The translations under genes were made by a program, and so were the position numbers. The notes beneath the pieces were generated by a model. It was not told the origin of the DNA. It searched no databases and saw nothing but the letters and a program-made list of their open reading frames with translations. DNA of 64,000 nt from DATBGS01 sp036557885 (GTDB lineage Bacteria > Chloroflexota > Ktedonobacteria > Ktedonobacterales > DATBGS01): NCBI GenBank assembly GCA_036557885.1, contig DATBGS010000144.1, forward strand, positions 16,540 to 80,539, given 5' to 3'. This document shows positions 7,951-15,021 of the stretch, piece after piece. Every line of letters starts with the position of its first letter. Position 1 is the stretch's first letter.

Positions 7951-8529
7951 ATGCTGCGCGTAGATGCCTTACAAGCGATTTATCCAGAAATAGAAGACAA
8001 AATTGTCGTCACGATTATGGGCGCAGTGGCGGCGGAACTCTACACCATCGGCCATCGCCATAACTTCTTCTATCTTGAGCACGCGATGGGTCTGGCCTCC
8101 TCAATGGGCCTGGGGATTGCGCTGGCAATGCCTAAACATCAGGTCGTCGTGATTGACGGCGATGGCTCGCTCTTGATGAACCTGGGCACGCTGAGCACGA
8201 TGGCCCGCTACAAGCCAGGCAACCTGCTGCATCTCGTCTTTGACAACGAGAGCCTGCTTTCGGTGGGCGGCTTCCCAACGGCCACCTCCACCGGCACTGA
8301 CCTGGCAGGCATTGCCAGGGCGTCGGGCGTGCCCGCCGTCTTCCAGGCTGATACGGTTGAAAGCCTCAAGAGCAGCGTGGCACAGGCGCTGGCAAGCCAC
8401 ACCATGACAACCATTATCTCCAAGGTGGAGGCCATCGGCCCCAAAACGTTTCATATGGACCTGCCCTTGCTGGAAAACCGCTTCCAGTTCAAGCGCTACC
8501 TCGAAGGATTGCGCAAACAAGAACAGTAG
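7951..8529 (+). CDS. TPP-binding decarboxylase, beta (PP) subunit, sulfopyruvate decarboxylase ComE-like
   Basis: The 192-residue protein is the C-terminal diphosphate-binding half of a TPP enzyme. FYLEHAMGLASSMGLGIA is followed by the TPP/Mg motif GDGSLLMNLG, then HLVFDNESLLSVGGFPT. It starts four bases after the alpha chain, so the two should assemble into one enzyme. The cyclase-family hydrolase follows after 15 bases, which suggests a short pathway in which a 2-oxo acid is decarboxylated and an amide, lactone or ester is opened. That pathway is inference. Confidence 0.82.
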   Translation: MLRVDALQAIYPEIEDKIVVTIMGAVAAELYTIGHRHNFFYLEHAMGLASSMGLGIALAMPKHQVVVIDGDGSLLMNLGTLSTMARYKPGNLLHLVFDNESLLSVGGFPTATSTGTDLAGIARASGVPAVFQADTVESLKSSVAQALASHTMTTIISKVEAIGPKTFHMDLPLLENRFQFKRYLEGLRKQEQ

Positions 8530-8544
8530 TACAGGAGGCTTCTT

Positions 8545-9333
8545 ATGAGCAGCGGAGCGAAGAATCTTTTGGCCGAGTTACTGCACGCGCTGGACAGCGG
8601 CGCCCTGAAGGTGATTGACCTGACCTCACCGCTGGGGCCGGATACGCCAGTGATTGACCTGCCGCCGATGTTTGCGCCCTCGCCAGGGCTGACCCTCACC
8701 GAAATCTCGCGCTATGATGAGCGCGGGCCAGGCTGGTACTGGAATATCCTCAACCTGGGCGAACATACCGGCACGCACTTTGACGCGCCAGTGCACTGGG
8801 TGACGGGCAAAGACCTGCCCAACAACACCACCGATACCATCCTGCCGCGCAAGTTTGTTGGCCCGGCCTGTGTGATTGACGTGACCGCCGATGTTGCCCA
8901 GTCCGAGGATTTCTTGCTGACCATCGAGCGCGTGGAAGCCTGGGAGCAGCAGCATGGTAAGATTCCTGCGGGCGCGTGGGTGCTGCTGCACACGGGCTGG
9001 AGCAAACGCCAGGGGCGCGAAGCCTTCCTGAACGCCAAGGCAGACGGCGCACACAACCCCGGCATGCACCAGACCTGCACGCAGTTCCTCATCAAAGAGC
9101 GCGATATTCTGGGCTTTGGGGTGGAAACCGTTGGGACGGACGCCGGACAAGCCGGGCGGTTCGAGCCGCCGTTCCCCACGCATACCTTTATGCACGGCGC
9201 GGGACGCTTTGGCATCACCAGCCTGATGAACCTGGAGTTGCTGCCGCCCACTGGCGCGATTGTCATCGCGGCGCCGCTGAAGATTGTCAACGGCTCTGGC
9301 AGCCCGCTGCGCGTGATTGCCATCGCGCCGTAG
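8545..9333 (+). CDS. Cyclase family protein (kynurenine formamidase-like metal hydrolase)
   Basis: The 262-residue protein carries the PF04199 signature HTGTHFDAPVHW, which supplies the His and Asp ligands of the divalent metal, and later PTHTFMHGAGRFG. The family includes kynurenine formamidases, isatin hydrolases and small lactonases, all hydrolysing an amide or related bond at a Zn or Mn centre. An ACAGGAGG ribosome-binding site precedes the ATG. It ends the three-gene group with the TPP enzyme and is followed by an intrinsic terminator at 9371-9415. The substrate cannot be chosen from sequence. Confidence 0.85.
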   Translation: MSSGAKNLLAELLHALDSGALKVIDLTSPLGPDTPVIDLPPMFAPSPGLTLTEISRYDERGPGWYWNILNLGEHTGTHFDAPVHWVTGKDLPNNTTDTILPRKFVGPACVIDVTADVAQSEDFLLTIERVEAWEQQHGKIPAGAWVLLHTGWSKRQGREAFLNAKADGAHNPGMHQTCTQFLIKERDILGFGVETVGTDAGQAGRFEPPFPTHTFMHGAGRFGITSLMNLELLPPTGAIVIAAPLKIVNGSGSPLRVIAIAP

Positions 9334-9370
9334 CCTTTCCCAGATACCGGCTGGCCTGCCCCTGTGGGGA

Positions 9371-9415
9371 AGCCGGTGGTACAGGGGAGTTGTCCACCTG
9401 TACCACCGGCTTTTT
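9371..9415 (+). terminator. Rho-independent terminator after the TPP-enzyme/cyclase operon
   Basis: AGCCGGTGGTACAGG (9371-9385) and CCTGTACCACCGGCT (9397-9411) form a perfect 15-bp stem with an 11-base loop, followed by TTTTTG. It is 37 bases after the cyclase stop. The stem core CCGGTGGTACA recurs at 58078-58088, linking it to the hairpin repeat family. Confidence 0.8.
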
Positions 9416-9488
9416 GCTGCTGATGCTGCCTCAACTCGCTCACTTTCCCCCTTTTAGAGCAGAGAGACGGGTATCTTCCTCCCAAATG

Positions 9489-9504
9489 CTGCAAACGCTT
9501 GCAA
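9489..9504. promoter_or_regulatory. Upstream LacI/GalR-type operator
   Basis: CTGCAAACGCTTGCAA matches the perfect downstream palindrome at 14 of 16 positions and has the central C-G step typical of LacI-family sites. It lies about 30 bases upstream of the -35 box of the xylanase promoter. Confidence 0.65.
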
Positions 9505-9532
9505 TGAAGAAAAGATGTATGCAGCAAGAGAG

Positions 9533-9561
9533 TTGACAAAGAGATAAGGAAGAGGTATATC
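9533..9561 (+). promoter_or_regulatory. Sigma-A type promoter for the xylanase gene
   Basis: TTGACA (9533-9538) is a full -35 consensus. After a 17-base spacer comes TATATC (9556-9561) as the -10. The expected transcript start is near 9568, just upstream of the perfect palindrome at 9575, so a repressor bound there would block initiation. Confidence 0.65.
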
Positions 9562-9574
9562 TACTCATGAGTAG

Positions 9575-9590
9575 TTGCAAGCGCTTGCAA
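9575..9590. promoter_or_regulatory. Downstream LacI/GalR-type operator, perfect 16-bp palindrome
   Basis: TTGCAAGCGCTTGCAA is fully self-complementary. It overlaps the expected +1 region of the xylanase transcript. Centre-to-centre distance to the upstream site is 86 bp, close to eight helical turns, which would suit looping by a tetrameric repressor. No LacI-family gene is encoded in the window. Confidence 0.75.
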
Positions 9591-9654
9591 TGTTTCTTGC
9601 CACATTGCTTCGATGGATAGGCATGAACCCTCTTCAGCAAGGAGTGAGCATTCT

Positions 9655-10764
9655 ATGTGGTTGCCCCGACGCTTAAAGAGCCGCCCGGCAGTTATCGCCC
9701 TGGCGGTAGTGGCCCTCTTCCTGGTGCTCTCCTCGTTCGCTCTGGTAAATCTCTTCAAGGCACCAAAAGCCCAAAGCGACCCTCCCTTGCGCGCGTTGGC
9801 TGACAAGTTGGGCATTCATATTGGCAGCGCCGTGAGCGCTGACGCACTGTCCAGCGATGCCCGGTACGCGCAGATTCTCAGCCAGCAGTTCTCCGCCATT
9901 ACGCCAGAAAACGAGATGAAGTGGGTTTCCGTCGAGGGGCAGCAGGGCGTCTACACCTTTGGGCCAGCCGATGCCGAAGTCCAGTTTGCGCAGCAGCACC
10001 AGCAGCTTGTGCGTGGGCATAATCTGGTCTGGTTCAGCCAGTTGCCGGGGTGGTTGACCAATGGGTCGTTCACCAACGCGCAGCTTGCGGACATCCTCAA
10101 GCAGCATATCATGACCGAGGCCGGGCACTTCCAGGGCAAAATCTGGCAGTGGGATGTCGTCAACGAGCCGTTCGACGAGGATGGCACGCTGCGGCAGACG
10201 CTCTGGCTCAACGCGCTCGGACCCGACTACATTGCCGACGCCCTCCGGTGGACGCGCGAGGCTGACCCGCAGGCTGCCTTGTTTTTGAATGATTACAATA
10301 TCGAAGGCATCGGGCCAAAGAGCGATGGGCTGTACGCGCTGATCAAGAGCCTCAAGGCGCAGGGCGTGCCCATTGACGGCATTGGCTTCGAGACGCATCT
10401 TGATCTTCAATACGATCTGCCGCCGATGATCAAGGAAAACTTCCAGCGCTTTGCGGCGCTTGGGCTTCAGCTTGACATCACCGAGATGGACGTGCGGATG
10501 GCACTGCCTGCCACGCCAGAGACGCTGGCGGCGCAGGCCAACGTCTATGCGCAGTTGATGCAGGATTGCCTTGCCGTCCGGCAGTGCGTAGACTTCACCA
10601 TCTGGGAGTATACGGATAAATACTCCTGGATTCCGGGGTACTTTACGGGCGAGGGCGCCGCTTGTATTTACGATGAGAGCCTGGCTCCCAAGCCCGCCTA
10701 TGCCGCGCTTCTCCATGCTCTGGAGAACCCCGGCCCAAGGAGCATGCGCGAGAATCAGGTCTAA
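9655..10764 (+). CDS. Secreted or membrane-anchored endo-1,4-beta-xylanase, GH10
   Basis: The start at 9655 has AAGGAG ten bases upstream; an in-frame ATG at 9613 lies beyond the ribosome-binding site. The 369-residue product begins with basic residues and a hydrophobic helix (about residues 12-33), a signal peptide or anchor. A GH10 barrel then runs to the end. Family motifs are ITPENEMKW (82-90), GHNLVWFSQLP, WDVVNEPF with the acid/base Glu171, GIGFETHLD, and LDITEMDV with the nucleophile Glu277. No carbohydrate-binding module is present. It should hydrolyse internal xylan bonds outside the membrane. It is a single-gene unit controlled by the two LacI-type operators, implying induction by a sugar ligand. 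Confidence 0.92.
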   Translation: MWLPRRLKSRPAVIALAVVALFLVLSSFALVNLFKAPKAQSDPPLRALADKLGIHIGSAVSADALSSDARYAQILSQQFSAITPENEMKWVSVEGQQGVYTFGPADAEVQFAQQHQQLVRGHNLVWFSQLPGWLTNGSFTNAQLADILKQHIMTEAGHFQGKIWQWDVVNEPFDEDGTLRQTLWLNALGPDYIADALRWTREADPQAALFLNDYNIEGIGPKSDGLYALIKSLKAQGVPIDGIGFETHLDLQYDLPPMIKENFQRFAALGLQLDITEMDVRMALPATPETLAAQANVYAQLMQDCLAVRQCVDFTIWEYTDKYSWIPGYFTGEGAACIYDESLAPKPAYAALLHALENPGPRSMRENQV

Positions 10765-10843
10765 GCAACCGGCAAGCGTCCCTGCACTACCGTAGACTTT
10801 GCAGACTTTGTAGGCTTTTGGCTAGTTCCCTCTTGTATATGTT

Positions 10844-11102
10844 GGTGTAAAGGAGGGTACAGGCGGTGCTACTTCCTGTACCCCGGTGTAAACGGTGTAA
10901 ACGGTGTATATCGCGTTGCTCTCTCTCTCATCGCTTCTTCTTCTGAGAGTGAGAAGACTGTACCCCGGTGTAAAGGGTGTAGAAGGTGTAATCGCGTTGT
11001 TCTCTCTCATCACTTCTTCTAAGAGAGAGAAGAAGAAGAAGCGTAGAGCATGCGCTGCTGCACTGCCTCCCCGTCAATTACACCCTTTACACCCTTTACA
11101 CC
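10844..11102. repeat. GGTGTA triplet arrays with 9-bp period and two ~80-bp tandem units
   Basis: The 360-bp gap between the xylanase and the next gene holds GGTGTA at 10885, 10894 and 10903, again at 10967, 10976 and 10985, and inverted (TACACC) at 11079, 11088 and 11097, all at exactly 9-bp steps. A single copy is at 10844. The two direct triplets head two similar units (10876-10957 and 10958-11035). Each unit continues with TCGCGTTG, a CT-rich run and a GA-rich run that can pair back. No gene is visible here. Confidence 0.75.
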
Positions 11103-11124
11103 TCCACCCACAAGAACCACATAC

Positions 11125-11688
11125 TTACACCGGCATCCTCAAGAACTGCTCGCGGGCCTGCGAGATTTGATTCAGCCGACGCAGCATGCCGCGCACTTCC
11201 TGCGCGTAGGCCATGTTCCACACATCCGTGTTGGCGTTGTAGATGTACTGGTACAGCCCCTCCGCGCCGCGCACCATATCCAGATCAAACTGCATCAACT
11301 GCCGCAGCGTCATCAGTTCCTCGCGGAAGCGGCTCCAGATGCGATCAGCCGTTGGCACCGACATCCCACGCACCCGCGCCTCCAGATCGCCTACCTCCTG
11401 CCCAAGCCTGCGAATATCCTCCACCGCCATCAGCGCCTCGCGTGGCGGGTTCGGGTTCTCGCGGGTCAGCGGCGGAATATGCCGCATCTGGTAGTCGTTT
11501 GCCAGAGTCGTCAGGCAGTTGACGGCATCAGCCAGAAAGCCGCTGGCCTTGCCGCGCACCAGCAGGTCATCGGCGCGGGCCTGGTTCTTGTTGTTGTAGA
11601 AGTTATAGCCAAAGCCGGTCAGCGCCAGTTGCAACGCCTGCACCAGCGGGTCGTTGGACCAGCCGGGCATCATGTTGTAGTTGTTCAT
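11125..11688 (-). CDS. Uncharacterised soluble protein, partner of the SPFH gene
   Basis: The 187-residue protein has no signal peptide and no membrane segment. A flexible Asn-rich start (MNNYNMMPGWSND) leads into mostly helical sequence, including DIRRLGQEVGDLEARVRG near residues 90-110, which could form a short coiled coil, and a long C-terminal helix pair (RFREELMTLRQLMQFDLDM). Its ATG overlaps the stop of the SPFH gene by four bases, so the two are translationally coupled and probably work together, perhaps as a scaffold with its client. I recognise no family. Confidence 0.7.
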   Translation of the reverse strand: MNNYNMMPGWSNDPLVQALQLALTGFGYNFYNNKNQARADDLLVRGKASGFLADAVNCLTTLANDYQMRHIPPLTRENPNPPREALMAVEDIRRLGQEVGDLEARVRGMSVPTADRIWSRFREELMTLRQLMQFDLDMVRGAEGLYQYIYNANTDVWNMAYAQEVRGMLRRLNQISQAREQFLRMPV

Positions 11689-12554
11689 GGGTTATTCTGC
11701 CTCGGATTTGCCTGCGGAGCCACCGCCACCGCCGGAACGCCTGGAAGCTGCGCGTTAGAAATGATCGGTGAGCCAGCGCCAATGTTAAAGGGCTGCCCAA
11801 TCGCCATGTTGGGCGCGGAGAGAATGCCGTGCTTCGCCATCTCCATCGCGGTGTAATAACGCACCGCCTCAAGCTCCGAGAGGCCAAAGGCTTTCAGCGC
11901 GATCAACGAGCGCATGCGCTCATCGCGGGGGAAGACGAGCACCTTCACCGTATTCAGCGTGATGCCATAGCCCGTCAGGAACGCCTGGAGATGCTGGAAG
12001 ACCACCTGGGTGAGATCGTGAATCTTCTCATTGACAGACTCCAGCGGCGTCACCTGAATCACCTGATTGATCGCCTGCTCCACCACCGGCCCGGCGTAGG
12101 TGTTGACCTCAGCCGTCGTCAACTGGTGGCCGCGATAGGGCATGTGCTGCACCAGCTTCATCGCGTCTTGCTGGCTGTTGACGTTGATGTAGTAGTCTAC
12201 GTTGTACTGCATCTCGGCCATCTCGCGCGAGAGCGCCAGACCCGTCGTCTGTACTACCAGCTTGGCGCGGTTGATGTAGAGCGCTTCGTACTGCCAGGGG
12301 CTTTGCCCATCGAAGAACGCCCGCTGAAACGAGCCAATCAGCGGCTTCTCTGGTGTCACCACTGGATACTGACCCGTCTCGTAGATGTAGATGATCGCCC
12401 CGCGCGATTTGAGGACACAGAAGTGATTGCTTTCCACCGTGAGCAGCGTCCCACTCACAATATCGTTCCGGGGATAGTGCCAGAGCAGAATGTCTGGCCC
12501 CATAACCTCTGATCCGTCAGTTGCCAGTGTTGAGATAACGTGCCCGACTGCCAT
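11685..12554 (-). CDS. SPFH (band 7/stomatin-like) domain protein without a transmembrane anchor
   Basis: The central part resembles the SPFH fold seen in the YdjI/virion-core-like branch. TVESNHFCVLKSRGAIIYIYETGQYPV is followed by AKLVVQTTGLALSREMAEMQYNVDYYINV, a helical stretch with DLTQVVFQHLQAFLTGYGITLNTVKVLVFP, and a final FGLSELEAVRYYTAMEMAKHG helix. There is no hydrophobic N-terminal anchor, so membrane contact would be peripheral. The Ala/Pro/Gly-rich tail is flexible. The ATG at 12554 gives 289 residues. A TTG at 12590 would add 12 residues. Neither has a well-placed ribosome-binding site (GGGAGGAG lies 22 bases before the ATG), so the start is uncertain. Confidence 0.75.
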   Translation of the reverse strand: MAVGHVISTLATDGSEVMGPDILLWHYPRNDIVSGTLLTVESNHFCVLKSRGAIIYIYETGQYPVVTPEKPLIGSFQRAFFDGQSPWQYEALYINRAKLVVQTTGLALSREMAEMQYNVDYYINVNSQQDAMKLVQHMPYRGHQLTTAEVNTYAGPVVEQAINQVIQVTPLESVNEKIHDLTQVVFQHLQAFLTGYGITLNTVKVLVFPRDERMRSLIALKAFGLSELEAVRYYTAMEMAKHGILSAPNMAIGQPFNIGAGSPIISNAQLPGVPAVAVAPQANPRQNNP

Positions 12555-13065
12555 AGAATGTTTTGCGCGGCGGGTGCTCCTCCCTCTCAAGGGGGAGAGG
12601 CTCGCGCCCTCCTTTCCTATACTTGCCGAATAAAAAGGGGCTGGTTTTTGGTGGGAACCAGCAAGAAACCCTCTCCGCTTGCGCGGGTAAAGTGGTCCTC
12701 GTCAAGGTTATCAGGCGGTACTCTCCCAGAGGACACTGGCTCGACCCCGTTTGCCTGTTTAATCCTCAGGTTACAGAGCAGCGGGCTGGACCGGCCACCC
12801 GCAGGTGTGAACGTGAACACTTCCTGATAACATAGCCCGATAGCATCCTGGCTCTGGCTGAGACTGGTCAGGTCCAGGCTCATAAAGAAGCAGCCTTTAT
12901 AAGCCCATCCTTTGAGGGGATAGGGTACCTGACACGAGGTGCCTCCCATTGCATTGTTGCAAGTGCATCTGCCATGCAGAGCCATCCCCATTATAGGGGA
13001 GAGGACCAGAAGAGAAAAGGTACTCGCTCACATTTTGCCGGGAGGAGGTGAGAGAGAATTGGGGA
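12555..13065. other. Gene-poor spacer, about 510 bp
   Basis: I see no convincing gene. A minus-strand frame at 12617-12991 (possible ATG at 12883) lacks a ribosome-binding site and any recognisable motif. A weak hairpin, CTGGTT...AACCAG, lies near 12640-12661, and GTCCTC...GAGGAC near 12694-12734. The 5' untranslated region and promoter of the SPFH operon should lie here, but I could not place -35 and -10 boxes with confidence. Confidence 0.4.
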
Positions 13066-13133
13066 CGGCCCGGCAAGATGCTGGGGGTACAAACGAATGC
13101 CCCGCTTGTAGCCCCGGCGTCCCTGCCGGGCCG
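13066..13133. repeat. Inverted pair of GCTACAAGC-type repeat arms
   Basis: The right arm at 13104-13133 is identical over 30 bases to 6591-6620. The left arm at 13066-13095 is a diverged inverted copy sharing CGGCCCGGCA and a GGGGGTACAA end. Together they can form a long hairpin 11 bases beyond the stop codon of the aldehyde dehydrogenase gene, a position consistent with transcription termination. Confidence 0.7.
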
Positions 13134-13144
13134 TTCCCAAGCGC

Positions 13145-14635
13145 CTATTCGTATTTCGTCCAGACGCTCTTGGTTTCGGTGTAGAGTTCCAGCGCGGCGT
13201 GGCCGTGTTCGCGCCCGTAGCCGCTCTGCTTATATCCGCCAAAGGGTGAGGCCGCGTCAAAGATGTTGTAGCAGTTAATCCAGACCGTTCCGGCCTTCAG
13301 CAGCGAGGCCAGCTTATGCGCCTTGCCGATGTCGCGCGTCCAGATGCCCGATGCCAGCCCGTAGGGACTGTTGTTGGCGCGGGCCGCCACTTCCTCCAGG
13401 TTCTCGAACGGCAGGACGACCACCACCGGCCCAAAAATCTCCTCGTGGGCAATCTGCATCGAGTCGTTCACGCCGCTGAAGACCGTTGGCTCGACAAAAT
13501 AGCCCGCGTCCAGCCCGTCGCCACTGGCGCGTTTGCCGCCGGAAACCGGCTTTGCCCCGTCGCGCAGGCCGCTCTCGATATAGCCCAGCACCGTCTGCAT
13601 CTGGCTTTCGGAAACCACCGGCCCCATCTGCACCTTGGGGTCCATGCCGTTGCCCAGCGTCGTCTTGCGTGCCCGGTCCGCCAGGCGCTCGGTCAGTTCC
13701 TCGGCAATGGAGCGCTCGGCAAAGAGGCGCGAGCCTGCCGTGCAGACCTGCCCCTGGTTATAGAAGATAGCGTTATACGCGCCGCGCACGGCCCCTTCCA
13801 GATCGGCATCGGGGAAGACGATATTGGGCGATTTGCCGCCAAGCTCCAGCGACACGCGCTTCACGTTCTCCACTGATTCCTGGGCAATGCGCTTGCCCAC
13901 CTCGGTTGAGCCGGTGAAGGCGATCTTATCCACGTCTGGATGACGCACCAGCCCGCTGCCAATGCGCGAGCCTGGGCCAGTGATGATGTTGATCACGCCT
14001 TCTGGGAATCCGGCCTCCAGCGCCAGTTCTCCAATGCGCAGCGCCGTGAGCGGCGTGGGGCCAGCCGGTTTGAGGATGGTCGTGCAGCCAGCCGCCAGCG
14101 CGGGCGCCAGCTTCCACGAGGCCATCACTATCGGGAAGTTCCAGGGGATAATCAGCCCGCACACGCCCACCGGCTCGCGCAGGGTGTAATTCAGGATGCC
14201 CGGCGCCGAGACAGGAATGGTGTTGCCCTCCAGCTTGGTCGGCCAGCCCGCGTAGTAGCGGAAGTGATCAATCGCAATCGCCACCTCAATTCCCGCGACG
14301 CGCCGCACCTTGCCGCCGTCAATCGTCTCCAGATCGGTCAGTTCTTCGGCGTGCTGCTCCATCAGATCGGCCAGCCGCCAGAGCAGTTTGCTGCGGTCTG
14401 CCGGGCTGATAGCTCTGCGCCAGGCGCCGGTGAATGCCGCCCGCGCCGCCTTGACCGCCAGGTCTACATCTTCCACTCCGGCAGAAGCAATCTGGGTTAA
14501 GACCTCGCCCGTTGCGGGGTTTTTCGTCTCGTGCGTCTCCCCAGAAAGCGCGTCCACCCACTGTTTGCCGATGAGCAGCTTCTTCTTTCCTTCAAGGAAC
14601 TGTGAAACCTCTGACCGCAATGTCATGGTTGTCAT
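13145..14635 (-). CDS. NAD(P)-dependent aldehyde dehydrogenase
   Basis: The ATG at 14635 follows GAGGAG by nine bases and gives 496 residues, the usual family length; the frame remains open upstream but without support. Motifs in order: IIPWNFP with Asn166, AFTGSTEVG of the cofactor loop (239-247), VSLELGGKSPN with the general base Glu264, and NQGQVCTAGSR with the nucleophile Cys298. The C-terminal PFGGYKQSGYGREHG is typical of betaine- and retinal-type class 1/2 enzymes. It oxidises an aldehyde to an acid, substrate unknown. It diverges from the his leader across about 170 bases and stands alone. Confidence 0.92.
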   Translation of the reverse strand: MTTMTLRSEVSQFLEGKKKLLIGKQWVDALSGETHETKNPATGEVLTQIASAGVEDVDLAVKAARAAFTGAWRRAISPADRSKLLWRLADLMEQHAEELTDLETIDGGKVRRVAGIEVAIAIDHFRYYAGWPTKLEGNTIPVSAPGILNYTLREPVGVCGLIIPWNFPIVMASWKLAPALAAGCTTILKPAGPTPLTALRIGELALEAGFPEGVINIITGPGSRIGSGLVRHPDVDKIAFTGSTEVGKRIAQESVENVKRVSLELGGKSPNIVFPDADLEGAVRGAYNAIFYNQGQVCTAGSRLFAERSIAEELTERLADRARKTTLGNGMDPKVQMGPVVSESQMQTVLGYIESGLRDGAKPVSGGKRASGDGLDAGYFVEPTVFSGVNDSMQIAHEEIFGPVVVVLPFENLEEVAARANNSPYGLASGIWTRDIGKAHKLASLLKAGTVWINCYNIFDAASPFGGYKQSGYGREHGHAALELYTETKSVWTKYE

Positions 14636-14737
14636 ATCAGTTGTCTCCTCTTTCCTGTTCGACAGTTCTGGCTTATTATATCTCTTCGCCAGTGAAGCCT
14701 TGCAACGTGTGAAGCTTGCCACAATTTTCCAAAATGC

Positions 14738-14767
14738 TTGCATTTCCCGCGCTGAGCGCAGTATCAT
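14738..14767 (+). promoter_or_regulatory. Candidate promoter of the his leader and operon
   Basis: TTGCAT (14738-14743) and TATCAT (14762-14767) are separated by 18 bases. The predicted transcript start near 14774 would leave about 35 bases before the leader-peptide ATG at 14809. Confidence 0.45.
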
Positions 14768-14808
14768 GTGCCAAACACGATGTTTGTTTTCAAGAGTTTT
14801 GGTAAGGG

Positions 14809-14892
14809 ATGAGCAACAACACACAGCAGCAACCCATCATCAACCGAGCGCTGGCTGCTTTCAGCTACCATCACCATCACAGCCAGGGGTGA
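14809..14892 (+). CDS. hisL: Candidate his operon leader peptide with four consecutive His codons
   Basis: A 27-codon frame, ATG at 14809 to TGA at 14890-14892, encodes a short peptide in which codons 21-24 are CAT CAC CAT CAC, followed by Ser-Gln-Gly-stop. A strong hairpin with a T-rich tail follows 38 bases after the stop, and hisG starts 129 bases after it. In the classical his attenuator a run of His codons in a leader peptide senses charged tRNA-His, and the layout here is the same. The ribosome-binding site is weak (AAGGG touching the ATG). Four adjacent His codons just before the terminator of a his operon are unlikely to be chance, but translation is not shown by sequence alone. Confidence 0.65.
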   Translation: MSNNTQQQPIINRALAAFSYHHHHSQG

Positions 14893-14893
14893 G

Positions 14894-14917
14894 GGTTGGC
14901 GGCGCCTGGCCGCAACC
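14894..14917 (+). promoter_or_regulatory. Possible pause hairpin of the his attenuator
   Basis: GGTTGGCGGC (14894-14903) pairs with GCCGCAACC (14909-14917) with one bulged G. Outside it, AGGGGTG (14885-14891) can pair with CGCCCCT (14920-14926), extending the stem over the leader stop codon. A ribosome stalled at the His codons would cover the outer pairing. I could not identify a clear antiterminator that competes with the terminator stem. Confidence 0.4.
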
Positions 14918-14930
14918 TTCGCCCCTTTCA

Positions 14931-14969
14931 GGTAGGATGTCCGAATTTGGACATCCTACCTTCGTTTTT
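14931..14969 (+). terminator. Intrinsic terminator (attenuator) before hisG
   Basis: GGTAGGATGTCC (14931-14942) and GGACATCCTACC (14949-14960) form a perfect 12-bp stem with loop GAATTT, followed by TTCGTTTTT. It lies 53 bases before the hisG start and 38 bases after the leader stop codon, where an attenuator would be expected. Confidence 0.75.
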
Positions 14970-15021
14970 GTTCAGACCGTCACAGTCCCTGGCAAAGACA
15001 GGAGAGGAGAATAGAGAGGAT

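Noticed and set aside
9673..10716. 347-codon minus-strand frame opposite the xylanase
   Set aside because: No recognisable motif or ribosome-binding site, and fully covered by GH10 coding sequence.
10885..11102. CRISPR-like array from the regular GGTGTA copies
   Set aside because: Spacing is only 9 bp with 3-bp gaps, far too short for repeats and spacers, and no cas gene is present.
12617..12991. Possible small protein gene on the minus strand
   Set aside because: No ribosome-binding site at 12991 or 12883, Cys-rich random-looking start, and no motif; left as unassigned spacer.
14869..14880. CATCACCATCAC read as a cloning His-tag or vector contamination
   Set aside because: It lies in a native-looking short frame with a stop, followed by a terminator and hisG, with no vector sequence around it.
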